Shown: positions 27,575-37,556, numbered from the stretch's first letter. The stretch: 64,000 nucleotides of DNA from Pseudomonadota bacterium (GCA_018241025.1 JAFEEQ010000004.1:186001-250000), one strand, 5' to 3'. Numbers and translations: made by a program. Notes: generated by a model from the letters alone, not told the origin.

Positions 27575-28138
27575 TCAGCGATTGGCGCCCGGCACCCAGA
27601 GCACGTCCTTCTTCCCGCCGTCATTGGCCAGCCTTGCCGCGACGAACAGGTGATCCGACAGCCGGTTGATGTAGCGGATCGCCGCCGGACCGACCGTCTC
27701 CACGTGCGCCAGTTCCACCATCAGCCGTTCGGCGCGCCGCGCGACCGTGCGCGAGACATGTAGATACGCCGCGGCAGGCATCCCGCCGGGCAGCACGAAG
27801 GAATCGAGCGGCTTCAGCGCCGCATTCATCAGGTCGATCTCGCGCTCCAGCCGGTCCACTTGCGCATCGACGATGCGCAAGCGCCCTTCGCCGCGCCGCC
27901 CGTCCTCCGGCGTCGCGAGATCGGCGCCGAGATCGAACAGGTCGTTCTGGATCCGCCCCAGCATGGCATCGAGTTCGTGTTGCGCATGCAGCCGGGCGAC
28001 GCCGATGACGGCATTGGTCTCGTCCACCGTGCCATAGGCGGCGACGCGCAGATCGCTCTTGGGCCGCCGCGTACCGTCGCCAAGCGCGGTTTCGCCCTTG
28101 TCGCCCGTCTTCGTATAGATGCGATTCAGCGTGACCAT
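27575..28138 (-). CDS. Cob(I)yrinic acid a,c-diamide adenosyltransferase (PduO-type)
   Basis: This enzyme transfers the adenosyl group of ATP to cob(I)alamin to make adenosylcobalamin. The 187-residue protein has the PduO/MMAB signature: N-terminal ATP loop RIYTKTGDKGETAL, LRVAAYGTVDETNAVIGVAR, VLPGGMPAAAYLHVSRTVARRAER and NRLSDHLFVAARLAN. No other cobalamin genes are nearby. Divergent from the zf-CHCC gene. Confidence 0.95.
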   Translation of the reverse strand: MVTLNRIYTKTGDKGETALGDGTRRPKSDLRVAAYGTVDETNAVIGVARLHAQHELDAMLGRIQNDLFDLGADLATPEDGRRGEGRLRIVDAQVDRLEREIDLMNAALKPLDSFVLPGGMPAAAYLHVSRTVARRAERLMVELAHVETVGPAAIRYINRLSDHLFVAARLANDGGKKDVLWVPGANR

Positions 28139-28265
28139 GGCTTAGGTTAGCGCGTGTCAGCAGTCTCCGGAAAGAGTGCCCCTGTCCACCGAAGCCGCGC
28201 GAAGGTGGGTTGCGGGGCCACGGCCACGGACTATTATCCGCCCGCCCCAGCCAGAACCGGACGCC

Positions 28266-28442
28266 ATGCCCATCGAAGCCCCCGAAGTGATCGAAGTCGA
28301 AGATACCCGCGTCTCCTGCCAGGGGATCGGCGGGGCGCTCGGCCACCCCAAGGTCTATCTCGAGATGGGCGACGCCGATTTCGTCGAATGCCCCTATTGC
28401 GACCGCCGCTTCGTGCTGAAGCCGGGGGCACACCGCCATTGA
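28266..28442 (+). CDS. zf-CHCC zinc-finger protein
   Basis: The 58-residue protein (MPIEAPEVIEVEDTRVSCQG) has the CHCC zinc-finger seen in mitochondrial NDUFS6 and small bacterial homologues: C in VSCQG, H in ALGHPKVYLEMG, and CPYC in VECPYCDRRFVL. Family members bind zinc and may assist assembly of complex I in alphaproteobacteria. Start at 28266; an upstream in-frame ATG gives a non-family leader. Its TGA overlaps the TTG start of polA. Confidence 0.85.
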   Translation: MPIEAPEVIEVEDTRVSCQGIGGALGHPKVYLEMGDADFVECPYCDRRFVLKPGAHRH

Positions 28443-31330
28443 GCAAGTCCGGGCTGAAGAAAGGCGATCACCTCTACCTGATCGACGGCTCGGGTTACCT
28501 GTTCCGCGCCTATCACGCCCTGCCGCCGCTCAGCCGCAAGTCTGACGGCCTGCCGGTCGGCGCCGTCAGCGGCTACTGCAACATGATGTGGAAGCTGCTC
28601 GAGGACATGAGAGGTCCGGAGCAGCCGACGCATCTCGCGGTCGTCTTCGATGCCGGCGCGATCACCTTCCGCAACAAGATCTACGACGCCTACAAGGCCA
28701 ATCGTCCGCCGCCGCCCGAAGACCTGATCCCGCAATTTCCCTTGGTGCGCGACGCCACCCGCGCCTTCGGCGTCGCCTGCGTCGAGCAGCCGGGCTTCGA
28801 GGCCGACGACCTGATCGCAACCTATGCCCGCCTCGCCCGCGAGGCCGGCGCCCGCTGCACCATCGTCTCCTCCGACAAGGACCTGATGCAGCTCGTGGTC
28901 GACGGCCAGGTCGAGCTGTTCGACACGATGAAGAACAAGCGCATCGGCTCGGCCGAGGTGATCGAGAAATTCGGCGTCCCGCCCTCCAAGGTGATCGAGG
29001 TCCAGTCGCTCGCCGGCGACAGCGTCGACAACGTCCCGGGCGTACGCGGCATCGGCATCAAAACGGCTGCGGAGCTCATCAACCAGTATGGCGACCTCGA
29101 AACGCTTCTGAAGAAAGCGAACGAGATCAAGCAGCCCAAGCGCCGCGAAACCCTGATCGAGAATGCCGAGAACGCGCGCGTCTCGAAGAAGCTCGTCACG
29201 CTCGACGACAACGCCAAACTCCCCGAGCAACCGGACAGCTTCGCGGTGGCGGAGCCCGAACCCAAGACGCTGATCGCCTTCCTGAAGGGGATGGAGTTCA
29301 ACACCATCACCAAGCGCGTCGCGGCGCATTTCGGCATCGAAGATATCGATGGCATCGCTGCGGCCGTCGAACCTTCCGCATCTGCCGCCAACCGCGTCGT
29401 CAAGACGGTCGAAAAAGATACCCCGAAGCCCGCCGCCTCCCAGATCGGCGCGGTGATGGATCGTGGCGCCATCGTCAAGGCGATCGATCTCGACGCTTAC
29501 AAAACGGTCACGACGGCCAGGGACCTCGACGCCTGGATCGCCCGGGCCCGCGATGTCGGCCATGTCTGCGTCGATACCGAAACCACCGGCCTCGACGCGA
29601 TGGTTGCCGGTCTCTGCGGCGTGTCGCTCGCGGTCGCGCCGGGTGAGGCGTGTTACATCCCCTGCGGCCACCGCAAGGGCGACGTGCTCGATCTCGGCGG
29701 CACCTCCGACATCGTGCAGATGACGGAGAAGGATGTTCTCGCCAAACTCAAGCCGCTGCTCGAAGACCCCGGCGTGCTCAAGATCGCGCAGAACCTGAAA
29801 TACGATTTCACCATCTTCGCCCAGCGCGGCATCCGCGTCGCGCCCTATGACGACACGATGTTGATCTCCTACGTCCTCGATGGCGGCCTTCACGGCCACG
29901 GCATGGACGAGCTGTCGGAACTGCATCTCAGCCACACGCCGATTTCGTTCAGCGACGTCGCCGGCAAGGGCAAGGACAAGGTCACCTTCGACTGCGTGCC
30001 GATCAAGGAGGCGACGCGCTATTCCGCCGAAGATGCCGACGTCACACTCCGCCTCTATCTCCTGCTCAAGGCTCGCCTGCCGGCGGACGGCAAGACCACG
30101 GTCTACGAAACACTGGAACGTCCGCTCGTCACCGTGCTCGCCGACATGGAGATGACCGGCATCACCATCGATCCCGATCTTCTGCGCCGCCTCTCCAACG
30201 ATTTCGCCAAGGACCAGGCGAAGATGGAGAAGGAGATTCACAAGCTCGCCGGCCAGGAATTCAACATCGGCTCACCCAAGCAGCTCGGCGACATCCTGTT
30301 CGGCAAGTTCAAGCTCGAAGGCGGCCGCAAGACCAAGACCGGCGCCTGGTCGACCGATGCCGATATTCTGGAAGACGTCGCGGCGCAGGGCCATCCTATC
30401 GCCAAGCTGGTTCTCGACTGGCGCGGCCTCGCCAAGCTGCGCGGCACCTACACCGACGCACTGCCGACCTATGTGAACGCGAAAACCGGCCGGGTGCATA
30501 CCTCCTACGCTATGGGCGCGACCTCCACCGGCCGCCTCGCCTCGACCGACCCGAACCTCCAGAACATCCCGGTCCGCACCGAGGAAGGCCGCCGCATCCG
30601 CCAGGCCTTCATCGCGCCCAAGGGCTCGAAGCTGATCAGCGCCGACTATTCGCAGATCGAACTGCGCCTGCTCGCCCACATCGCCGACATCCCGCAGCTG
30701 AAGAAAGCCTTCGCCGACGAACTCGACATCCATGCCATGACCGCATCGGAGATGTTCGGCGTGCCGATCAAGGGCATGCCGGCCGAGACCCGGCGCCGCG
30801 CCAAGGCGATCAATTTCGGCATCATCTACGGCATCTCGGCCTTCGGCCTCGCCAACCAGCTCGGCATCGGCCGCGGCGAAGCCGACGACTACATCAAGAA
30901 ATACTTCCAGCGCTTCCCCGGCATCCGCGACTATATGGAGGCAACCAAAGCCTCCGCGCGCGAGCACGGCTATGTCGAGACACTGTTCGGCCGCCGCGTC
31001 CACATCCGCGAGATCCGCTCGACCATTCCGGCGCATCGCGGCGGGGCCGAGCGCGCCGCGATCAACGCCCCGATTCAGGGCACCGCCGCCGACATCATCC
31101 GCCGTGCCATGGTCCGCATGCCCGACGCGCTCAAGGCGAAGAAGCTGAAGGCAAAGATGCTCCTGCAGGTGCACGACGAACTGATTTTCGAAGCCGTGGA
31201 CTCCGAAGTCGAAAAGACCCAGGCGATCGCGAAATCGGTGATGGAAAAGGCGTCGCTCCCCGCCGTCGCGCTCAGCGTCCCCCTCACCGTCGACGCCCGC
31301 GCCGCCCAGAACTGGGACGCCGCGCATTGA
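28439..31330 (+). CDS. polA: DNA polymerase I
   Basis: PolA fills gaps and removes RNA primers. The 963-residue protein starts at TTG 28439 (MSKSGLKKGDHLYLIDGSGY), overlapping the zf-CHCC stop; longer in-frame extension upstream is not family-like. Domains: 5'-3' exonuclease about 1-300 (VVFDAGAITFRNKIY, ADDLIATYA), 3'-5' exonuclease about 350-545 with intact DTETTGLD, NLKYD and YSAEDAD, so proofreading is retained; polymerase about 580-963 with DYSQIELR, RRAKAINFGIIYG and VHDELIFEA. Its stop overlaps lspA. Confidence 0.97.
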   Translation: MSKSGLKKGDHLYLIDGSGYLFRAYHALPPLSRKSDGLPVGAVSGYCNMMWKLLEDMRGPEQPTHLAVVFDAGAITFRNKIYDAYKANRPPPPEDLIPQFPLVRDATRAFGVACVEQPGFEADDLIATYARLAREAGARCTIVSSDKDLMQLVVDGQVELFDTMKNKRIGSAEVIEKFGVPPSKVIEVQSLAGDSVDNVPGVRGIGIKTAAELINQYGDLETLLKKANEIKQPKRRETLIENAENARVSKKLVTLDDNAKLPEQPDSFAVAEPEPKTLIAFLKGMEFNTITKRVAAHFGIEDIDGIAAAVEPSASAANRVVKTVEKDTPKPAASQIGAVMDRGAIVKAIDLDAYKTVTTARDLDAWIARARDVGHVCVDTETTGLDAMVAGLCGVSLAVAPGEACYIPCGHRKGDVLDLGGTSDIVQMTEKDVLAKLKPLLEDPGVLKIAQNLKYDFTIFAQRGIRVAPYDDTMLISYVLDGGLHGHGMDELSELHLSHTPISFSDVAGKGKDKVTFDCVPIKEATRYSAEDADVTLRLYLLLKARLPADGKTTVYETLERPLVTVLADMEMTGITIDPDLLRRLSNDFAKDQAKMEKEIHKLAGQEFNIGSPKQLGDILFGKFKLEGGRKTKTGAWSTDADILEDVAAQGHPIAKLVLDWRGLAKLRGTYTDALPTYVNAKTGRVHTSYAMGATSTGRLASTDPNLQNIPVRTEEGRRIRQAFIAPKGSKLISADYSQIELRLLAHIADIPQLKKAFADELDIHAMTASEMFGVPIKGMPAETRRRAKAINFGIIYGISAFGLANQLGIGRGEADDYIKKYFQRFPGIRDYMEATKASAREHGYVETLFGRRVHIREIRSTIPAHRGGAERAAINAPIQGTAADIIRRAMVRMPDALKAKKLKAKMLLQVHDELIFEAVDSEVEKTQAIAKSVMEKASLPAVALSVPLTVDARAAQNWDAAH

Positions 31331-31806
31331 TCACCCGCCCGCGCATTTATGCCGCCGCGGCCATCGTCGTCGCGTTCGTTCTCGACATCGCGATCAAGCG
31401 ACTCCTGCTGGCGCATGACTGGGACGGGCTGACGCTGATCCCCGGCCTGCTCGACACGCATTACGCATGGAACCGCGGTGTCTCGTTCAGCCTGTTCTGG
31501 CAGAGCGAAAGCATGGGCAGCGCGGTTCTCGCCCTGGCGCTCAGCGCCATCATTGTCGTCATCGCGGTCTGGGCCTTCCGCTCGACCAAGCCGATCCTCT
31601 CCCTCGGCCTTGGCCTCATCGTCGGCGGCGCGCTCGGCAATATCGTCGATCGCTACATCCACGGCGCGGTGTTCGACTTTCTGGTCGTGCGCCTCGGCAG
31701 CTTTCCGCTCTTCGTCTGCAACGGCGCCGATGTGTTCATCACGCTGGGGGCCATCGCCATCGCCTGGGACACGCTGTTCGAGCCCGAAACGCGTCAGTCC
31801 TCGTAG
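31327..31806 (+). CDS. lspA: Lipoprotein signal peptidase
   Basis: LspA cleaves signal peptides of prolipoproteins in the inner membrane. The 159-residue protein has four transmembrane helices and the catalytic aspartates in GNIVDRYIHGAVFDFLV and CNGADVFITLGA. It starts at TTG 31327, sharing TTGA with the polA stop, and ends 13 bases inside the convergent ASCH gene. Confidence 0.93.
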   Translation: MITRPRIYAAAAIVVAFVLDIAIKRLLLAHDWDGLTLIPGLLDTHYAWNRGVSFSLFWQSESMGSAVLALALSAIIVVIAVWAFRSTKPILSLGLGLIVGGALGNIVDRYIHGAVFDFLVVRLGSFPLFVCNGADVFITLGAIAIAWDTLFEPETRQSS

Positions 31807-32069
31807 ACGAACTCCACGAGATACACCTTCTCGCCCTTGCCATGCTTGGCGGTCTTCAACAGATCGACCACCCCGGCAAAGCCGGAGCGCCGCGCCAGCG
31901 AAGGCGTGATGTCGGACAGCGCGATTTCCCGGATCGCGGTCACGCGGATATGTCCCGGGCCAAGCGGATAAGTCCCGCCCAGCTTCACATGCGGCCGCTG
32001 CCAGATGCGCACGCTGCACGTGATCTCGCCCCGCATCACCGGCTCGCGCAGGCGCTTGGTGAACATCAT
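31794..32069 (-). CDS. ASCH-domain-like small protein
   Basis: The 91-residue protein (MMFTKRLREPVMRGEITCSV, WQRPHVKLGGTYPLGPGHIR, VTAIREIALSDITPSLARRSGFA) has the pattern of an ASCH domain, a PUA-like beta-barrel found in RNA-binding or RNA-nucleoside-hydrolysing proteins. Its 3' end overlaps the end of lspA by 13 bases on the other strand. It is the last gene of a possible minus-strand operon with the 577-residue protein and the ThiF-like gene. Confidence 0.7.
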   Translation of the reverse strand: MMFTKRLREPVMRGEITCSVRIWQRPHVKLGGTYPLGPGHIRVTAIREIALSDITPSLARRSGFAGVVDLLKTAKHGKGEKVYLVEFVYED

Positions 32070-32124
32070 GGGAGACGGCCCGGCCGATCCATGCGGTCAG
32101 GCTGCCATGCGCGGATGCGCGCCG

Positions 32125-33858
32125 CTAGGCGGCGATGTTCCGCAGCCCGGTTTCGGCAGTAATTCCGGCCTTGCCAAGCGTCTGCACCAGCTCGGCCATG
32201 ACCGCATCCGCGCTCGGTTTGGCGCCGCTCTGGGCCGATTGCGCGATATAGCCGGTCAGGAATCCCGGCCGGCCAAGATAGCCGAGGACGAGCTCGCGCG
32301 CCCTCGCCGACAGCTTGCCCTCGGTCAGGACGCCGCCGGTGCACAGCCGCAGGATGGTCGTCGCCTTCTCGACCGCGCTGCCGGGTTTTGCTTCGACGGC
32401 CTCGAAGATCTTCGCACGCTGCTCCAGATCGTTGGCCAGCTTGTCGAGCAGATCGCTCATCTCGGCGCGCTGGTTCTCCTGGAATCCGGAGCGGCGGACG
32501 CGCGTCTGGAGCTGTGCGAGACGCTGCAGCTTCGCCATGACCGGCGTCTTGCTGGCAAGGAAATGCGTTTCGAAGCTGGCCGCGGTCAGCACCGGCGTCA
32601 CGAAGCCCGCGAGTTGACGCTTGTTCTCCGTGCCGATGATGTTTTCCTCGATGAACAGCAGCCGTTCGAGCTTGTCGTCCGGCGTCGTCGCCGCAGCCAG
32701 GCAGCCGCCCAGCGTCTCATGCGAGATGAGCCGTTTGGAGCGCAGTGTGAATGCGGTGATCAGGTCCTCGTGGCTCAGATACTTTCCGATGCCCAGCACC
32801 ACGCGGTTGGCGATCTGGCGCAGTGTCTTGAACTCGTCGTCGAGCGATTGCGGGCACAGCCGCTTGCTGCTCTTGAACTCCGCAAGGATGCGGTTGGCGA
32901 TCGCGGTGCGGGCCTCGGGCAGCGTATCCGCCGCGAAATGCTGGGTCAGCGCGGCGAGACCGGCGCGCTCGCCGCCGCCCGGCGGCTCCTGACCGAGAAA
33001 CAGCTGCACGAGGCTCATCAGCGCCTCACCGAGATTTTCCTTGGGCCCGATAAGCTCGTGCAATGCCGCCGACCCGGCCAGCACTTCGGCAATCAGCGAA
33101 TCGATGGCGCGGAGCAGAAGCTGGCGGCCCGGCCCTTCGGCCGGCGCTTCGGCGCAGAGGCCGAGCAGGCTATAGACCTTTTCGTCCCAGTTCTTGGCGT
33201 CCTTCAGATGCCGCGCGATCGCGCCGTTCAGCAGATATTGGCCGTCGCCCTGATCCGCGAGCGACGTCGCGAGCTTTCCGAAGCCGCCGGCCTTGGTGTT
33301 GGGGAACACCTTGTTGCGTTCGTCGCGATAGACCCGGTTGAACGCCTTGGTGGTCAGCTCGTTCAGGTTCTTGACGATCTGCTGCACCGGTGCCGAAGTC
33401 GAAGATGCCTGCGCGACCGCGATCTTCTGGATGCAATGCTGCACCAGCGTGCCGGTCGCCTCAAGCTTCTCCAGCATGTCGGCGCGATGGATCAGTTCGG
33501 TGATGGTGATGCGCATCCGCGCCAGGAAATCCGCCAGCAGCCGCGTCATCGTCGCGCGTGCGTGATAGGAGTAGAGATCGTCCGGCTTGAAGCAGGGCAG
33601 GGCATGCGGCATGTCTTCCTGCGCCGGCTGCGTCTTCACCTGGTTGTGACCGTCTTCGAAGATTTTGAGCGAGAGAAAATCGCCGGTGTCCTCGTTATAG
33701 GTTTCCTTGACGACCTTGACGCCGGTCGCCTTCTCTTCGGCCATCAGGCTCTGGGCAAACTCGATCGCGGCCTCGCGGTCGCCGCGGATGTCGAGCATCT
33801 TCCAGGCGCCCTTGGCGCCGACGCGTGAGAAGACCTCATAATGGATGCTGAGTGCCAT
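32125..33858 (-). CDS. Large helical protein of unknown function
   Basis: The protein is 577 residues from the ATG of MALSIHYEVFSRVGAKGAW. I do not recognise it. It starts with a short alpha/beta segment (about 1-60) then is almost entirely helical and charged, with no signal peptide, membrane span or catalytic motif. Segments such as YSYHARATMTRLLADFLARM and ISHETLGGCLAAATTPDDKL suggest repeated helical bundles. It is probably a cytoplasmic scaffold or regulator. Gaps of 64 and 55 bases separate it from ThiF-like and ASCH genes on the same strand, so co-transcription is possible. Confidence 0.7.
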   Translation of the reverse strand: MALSIHYEVFSRVGAKGAWKMLDIRGDREAAIEFAQSLMAEEKATGVKVVKETYNEDTGDFLSLKIFEDGHNQVKTQPAQEDMPHALPCFKPDDLYSYHARATMTRLLADFLARMRITITELIHRADMLEKLEATGTLVQHCIQKIAVAQASSTSAPVQQIVKNLNELTTKAFNRVYRDERNKVFPNTKAGGFGKLATSLADQGDGQYLLNGAIARHLKDAKNWDEKVYSLLGLCAEAPAEGPGRQLLLRAIDSLIAEVLAGSAALHELIGPKENLGEALMSLVQLFLGQEPPGGGERAGLAALTQHFAADTLPEARTAIANRILAEFKSSKRLCPQSLDDEFKTLRQIANRVVLGIGKYLSHEDLITAFTLRSKRLISHETLGGCLAAATTPDDKLERLLFIEENIIGTENKRQLAGFVTPVLTAASFETHFLASKTPVMAKLQRLAQLQTRVRRSGFQENQRAEMSDLLDKLANDLEQRAKIFEAVEAKPGSAVEKATTILRLCTGGVLTEGKLSARARELVLGYLGRPGFLTGYIAQSAQSGAKPSADAVMAELVQTLGKAGITAETGLRNIAA

Positions 33859-33922
33859 ACGTAGCTCCACGGCCGTAATTTGCCGTAGGGAGCATCTTGC
33901 CGTGCCCAGACTTAAGTGGCGG

Positions 33923-34714
33923 TTAAGCAGCGGTTGCCGTCAGCGCGCGGATTGTCGGCGTCGCGCCGCACAGCGCGCAGGCCGGATCGGCTTTGAACGA
34001 TACGGTGCGGAAGCGCGTGCTTAAGGCTTCGTAAATCAGCAACTTGCCTGCCATGCTTTCGCCCGCACCGGTGATCTCCTTGATCACCTCCAGCGCCTGC
34101 AACGTGCCCATGACGCCGGCGGCCGCGCCCAGCACGCCGGTCTCCGAGCACGAAGGCGCCGTGCCGGGCGGCGGCGGCTCCGGGAACAGGCAGCGGTAGC
34201 AGGGGCAGCCGGCGATATGCGGCTTGAAGGTCGAGAGCTGGCCGTCGAACTCCGTGACCGCGGCGCTTACCAGCGTCTTCTTTGCGAAGAAGCACGCATC
34301 GTTGATCAGGAAGCGGGTGGCGAAGTTGTCCGAGCCGTCGGCGACGATGTCGTAGCCGGCGATCAGGTCGAGGACGTTACCGGCATCGATCCGGACATCG
34401 TGGCGAACGACCTCGACATGCGGATTGAGCGCGTGCGCCGCCGCGGCCGCCGATTCCGTCTTGGGCCGGCCGACATCCTCGGTCCGGTGCGCAATCTGCC
34501 GCTGCAGGTTGGACAGGCTGACGGTGTCGAAATCGGCGATCCCCAGCGTCCCCACGCCGGCGGCGGCAAGGTAGAGAATCAACGGACTGCCCAGCCCGCC
34601 GGCCCCGACCGCCAGCACCCGGGCGCGCTTCAGCCGGGCCTGGCCGGCGCCGCCAACTTCGCGCAGCACGATGTGCCTGGCATAGCGGTCTACTTCGTCG
34701 TCGCTGAGACTCAT
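33923..34714 (-). CDS. ThiF/MoeB/HesA family E1-like adenylyltransferase
   Basis: The protein of 263 residues starts MSLSDDEVDRYARHIVLREV. It has the nucleotide loop VLAVGAGGLGSPLI, D in IADFDTVSLSNLQRQ, the active-site cysteine loop APSCSETGVLG and structural zinc cysteines CPCYRC and CALC. Such enzymes adenylate the C-terminal GG of sulfur carriers (MoaD, ThiS). No rhodanese domain is present and no MoaD/ThiS partner is near, so pathway is open. Alternative start 11 codons upstream is less family-like. Confidence 0.9.
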   Translation of the reverse strand: MSLSDDEVDRYARHIVLREVGGAGQARLKRARVLAVGAGGLGSPLILYLAAAGVGTLGIADFDTVSLSNLQRQIAHRTEDVGRPKTESAAAAAHALNPHVEVVRHDVRIDAGNVLDLIAGYDIVADGSDNFATRFLINDACFFAKKTLVSAAVTEFDGQLSTFKPHIAGCPCYRCLFPEPPPPGTAPSCSETGVLGAAAGVMGTLQALEVIKEITGAGESMAGKLLIYEALSTRFRTVSFKADPACALCGATPTIRALTATAA

Positions 34715-34943
34715 GGCTGGGTCATAACCTGTTATGACGGCGGCCAAAACCGGCCCCGCGACGGTTAGACACTGTCACATTGCCACCGGTGTCATTTTAA
34801 GCCATTGAACAAAGTAATATATTTTGAGCGGATTGGTCCTATCCCTGCGTTGCTGCGGGGGGTGCCACCCACTATTTTCGCGGCGATACGGAGCGCGCCG
34901 TCACGAAGCGCGGCCCGTGGGTTTTGGCATCTCGAGGTACATC

Positions 34944-36548
34944 ATGTCGACAAACGGGGCCCACGGCCTTGAGCAACAGGGCTTTCGCAATCTGAAGGGC
35001 GTGCGCTGGAATCTGACGCCGTCCGAGCTTTATGAAATCGCGATCGCCCGCGGCGAGGGCAAGCTGGCCAAGGATGGGCCGCTCGTCGTGCTCACCGGCG
35101 AGCACACCGGCCGCTCCGCTTCCGACAAGTTCGTCGTGCGCGACGAGAACACCGACTCGCAGGTCTGGTGGGACAACAACAAGGCGATGACGCCGGCGCA
35201 TTTCGACGTGCTCTATGCCGACATGATGAAGCACGCGGAAGGCCGCGAGCTTTTCGCCAAGGATCTCTTCGGCGGCGCCGATCTCAGCCACCGCCTCCCG
35301 GTCCGCATCGTCACCGAATACGCCTGGCACTCGCTCTTCGTGCACCAGCTCCTGATCCGCCCCACGGCCGATCAGCTCAAGGGCTTCAATCCCGAATTCG
35401 CGATCATCGATCTTCCCAGCTTCGAAGCCGACCCGGCCAGACATGGCTGCGCGTCCAAGACGGTCATTGCGGTCAATTTCTCCAAGAAGCTGATCCTGAT
35501 CGGCGGAACGTCCTATGCCGGCGAGATGAAGAAGTCGGTGTTCACGATCATGAACTACCTCCTTCCGGCAAAGCGCATCATGTCGATGCACTGCTCGGCC
35601 AATGTCGGCAAGGACGGCAAGTCCGCAATCTTCTTCGGCCTTTCCGGCACCGGCAAGACGACGCTCAGCGCCGACGCCTCGCGCACCCTCGTCGGCGACG
35701 ACGAGCACGGCTGGTCCGAACACGGCGTCTTCAACATCGAAGGCGGCTGCTACGCCAAGGTGATCAAGCTCAGCCGCGAAGCCGAGCCCGAGATCTTCTC
35801 GACCACCGAACGTTTCGGCACCGTGCTCGAGAACGTCGTGATGGACGACGCGACGCGAAGCCTCGATCTCGACAGCGCGAAGTACGCGGAAAACACCCGC
35901 GCCGCCTATCCGATCGACTTCATCCCGAACGCGTCGGAAACCGGCCGCGCCGGTCATCCCAAGAACGTCATCATGCTGACGGCCGATGCCTTCGGCGTGC
36001 TGCCGCCGATCGCCAAGCTCACGCCATCGCAGGCGATGTATCACTTCCTCTCCGGCTTCACCGCCAAGGTCGCCGGTACCGAGAAGGGTCTCGGCAAGGA
36101 GCCGCAGCCCACCTTCTCCACCTGCTTCGGCGCACCGTTCATGCCGCGCCATCCGTCGGAATACGGCAACCTCCTCCGCGACCTCATCGGCCTGCATCAG
36201 GCCGATTGCTGGCTGGTCAACACCGGCTGGACCGGCGGCGCCTTCGGCGAAGGAAGCCGCATGCCGATCAAGGCGACCCGCGCGCTGCTCAACGCCGCGC
36301 TCGACGGTTCGCTGGCCAATGCCGAGATGCGCATCGATCCGCATTTCCGCTTCCGCGTGCCGGTCTCGGTGCCGGGCGTGGATACAAAGATCCTCAACCC
36401 GCGCGACACCTGGGCCGACAAATCGGCCTATGACGCGCAGGCGCGCAAGCTGGTCGCCATGTTCCGCGACAACTTCAAGAAGTTCGAAGCCCATGTCGGC
36501 AAGGACGTTCTCGAAGCCGCGCCGGTGCTGGCGGAAGCGGCGGAATAG
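34944..36548 (+). CDS. pckA: Phosphoenolpyruvate carboxykinase (ATP)
   Basis: PckA converts oxaloacetate and ATP to PEP, CO2 and ADP, the first committed step of gluconeogenesis. The 534-residue protein has the [16 protein letters not shown] region, kinase-1a P-loop [13 protein letters not shown], kinase-2 [11 protein letters not shown], the metal/substrate HCSANVG and the [15 protein letters not shown] segment. Start at ATG 34944 ([16 protein letters not shown]), giving the standard length. The roughly 230-base divergent region with the ThiF-like gene holds its promoter, which I could not delimit. Confidence 0.97.
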   Translation: MSTNGAHGLEQQGFRNLKGVRWNLTPSELYEIAIARGEGKLAKDGPLVVLTGEHTGRSASDKFVVRDENTDSQVWWDNNKAMTPAHFDVLYADMMKHAEGRELFAKDLFGGADLSHRLPVRIVTEYAWHSLFVHQLLIRPTADQLKGFNPEFAIIDLPSFEADPARHGCASKTVIAVNFSKKLILIGGTSYAGEMKKSVFTIMNYLLPAKRIMSMHCSANVGKDGKSAIFFGLSGTGKTTLSADASRTLVGDDEHGWSEHGVFNIEGGCYAKVIKLSREAEPEIFSTTERFGTVLENVVMDDATRSLDLDSAKYAENTRAAYPIDFIPNASETGRAGHPKNVIMLTADAFGVLPPIAKLTPSQAMYHFLSGFTAKVAGTEKGLGKEPQPTFSTCFGAPFMPRHPSEYGNLLRDLIGLHQADCWLVNTGWTGGAFGEGSRMPIKATRALLNAALDGSLANAEMRIDPHFRFRVPVSVPGVDTKILNPRDTWADKSAYDAQARKLVAMFRDNFKKFEAHVGKDVLEAAPVLAEAAE

Positions 36549-36598
36549 CATCTCTCGCCTGGCAGCGATGAAGGACCGCGGCATACCCCGCGAGCCTT

Positions 36599-36628
36599 TT
36601 GATCGGGCATGCGCGTCTTCGCTATACT
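36599..36628 (+). promoter_or_regulatory. Sigma-70-type promoter of the AraC gene
   Basis: TTGATC (36599-36604) and TATACT (36623-36628) are separated by 18 bases, a near-consensus housekeeping promoter; it lies 33 bases before the regulator start. Confidence 0.5.
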
Positions 36629-36661
36629 TACGCTCTATACGAGCGTCGGGAGGTGCTCTGC

Positions 36662-37495
36662 ATGACAGCGCTGCAAACCGGTGAGGCAGCGGCCGGGCGG
36701 CGCGTCGACTTGCACGGGGAAATTCTGTTCCGCCGGCGATTGGAGGGCTTCGTCGTGACGGAAGGATCCTATCCGTCCCTTCTGGAAATCGCCCGGCACG
36801 ACCATGAACATGCCAGCATCTGCATCGTGCTGTCCGGCGGCTATGAGGAGCGCTTCGAGGCCCGCACCCGTGAGGCGGTACCGGGAACCGTGATCCTTCA
36901 TCCTGAGGGAGAGCATCACTCCGAAGTCCACGGTCCTGCGCACGTCCGGCTGCTGACGATCGAAGTCGAACCCGGAGTGCCCGACGCGCTTCGTCCGGTG
37001 GCCGGGCTTTTCACATCCGGATGGCACAGGAAGGACACACGATCATTCGGCTTGGCAGCGAGACTGCGCCGCGAAATCGAGTATCGCGACCCCCATTCCT
37101 CCCTTGTGGCGGAAACTCTCATTGCAGACATGATCGATACCCTCGGTCGAACACGCGCGGCGGAAGCCCATGGCGCGCGTTGGTTGAAAGACGTTCGAGA
37201 TCGCCTCGAAGCGGAAGGGTTGCGGCCGCCCCGCCTTCGTGAACTTGGCGAATTGGCAGGGGTTCATCCCGTCTACCTGGCGCGGGCATTTCGCCGGACT
37301 TATGGATGCAGCATCGGGGATTATGTGCGGACGGTGCAGGTTGGTCATGCCATTCTCCTGCTCGGCAATCGTGAACAGCCCCTTTCCCAAGTCGCCTATG
37401 AGGCCGGCTTTTCCGATCAAAGCCATATGACGCGCCTCGTTCGCGCGCAGACCGGCTTCACGCCGGCACATTGGCGCCGACACCTGGCCAATTGA
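36662..37495 (+). CDS. AraC family transcriptional regulator
   Basis: The protein of 277 residues starts MTALQTGEAAAGRRVDLHGE. The N-terminal half is a cupin-like sensor (HDHEHASICIVLSGGYEERF, VILHPEGEHHSEVHG). The C-terminal half has two helix-turn-helices of the AraC/XylS type: LRELGELAGVHPVYLARAFR and PLSQVAYEAGFSDQSHMTRL followed by TGFTPAHWRR. The ligand is unknown. The double-retropepsin gene follows 61 bases downstream on the same strand and could be its target or partner. Confidence 0.9.
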   Translation: MTALQTGEAAAGRRVDLHGEILFRRRLEGFVVTEGSYPSLLEIARHDHEHASICIVLSGGYEERFEARTREAVPGTVILHPEGEHHSEVHGPAHVRLLTIEVEPGVPDALRPVAGLFTSGWHRKDTRSFGLAARLRREIEYRDPHSSLVAETLIADMIDTLGRTRAAEAHGARWLKDVRDRLEAEGLRPPRLRELGELAGVHPVYLARAFRRTYGCSIGDYVRTVQVGHAILLLGNREQPLSQVAYEAGFSDQSHMTRLVRAQTGFTPAHWRRHLAN

Positions 37496-37556
37496 ACCGG
37501 AACCTGAGGTTTCGCTCGTTCAAGACAGGCGGCGGCAGTATCCGCAGACTTCGAGG

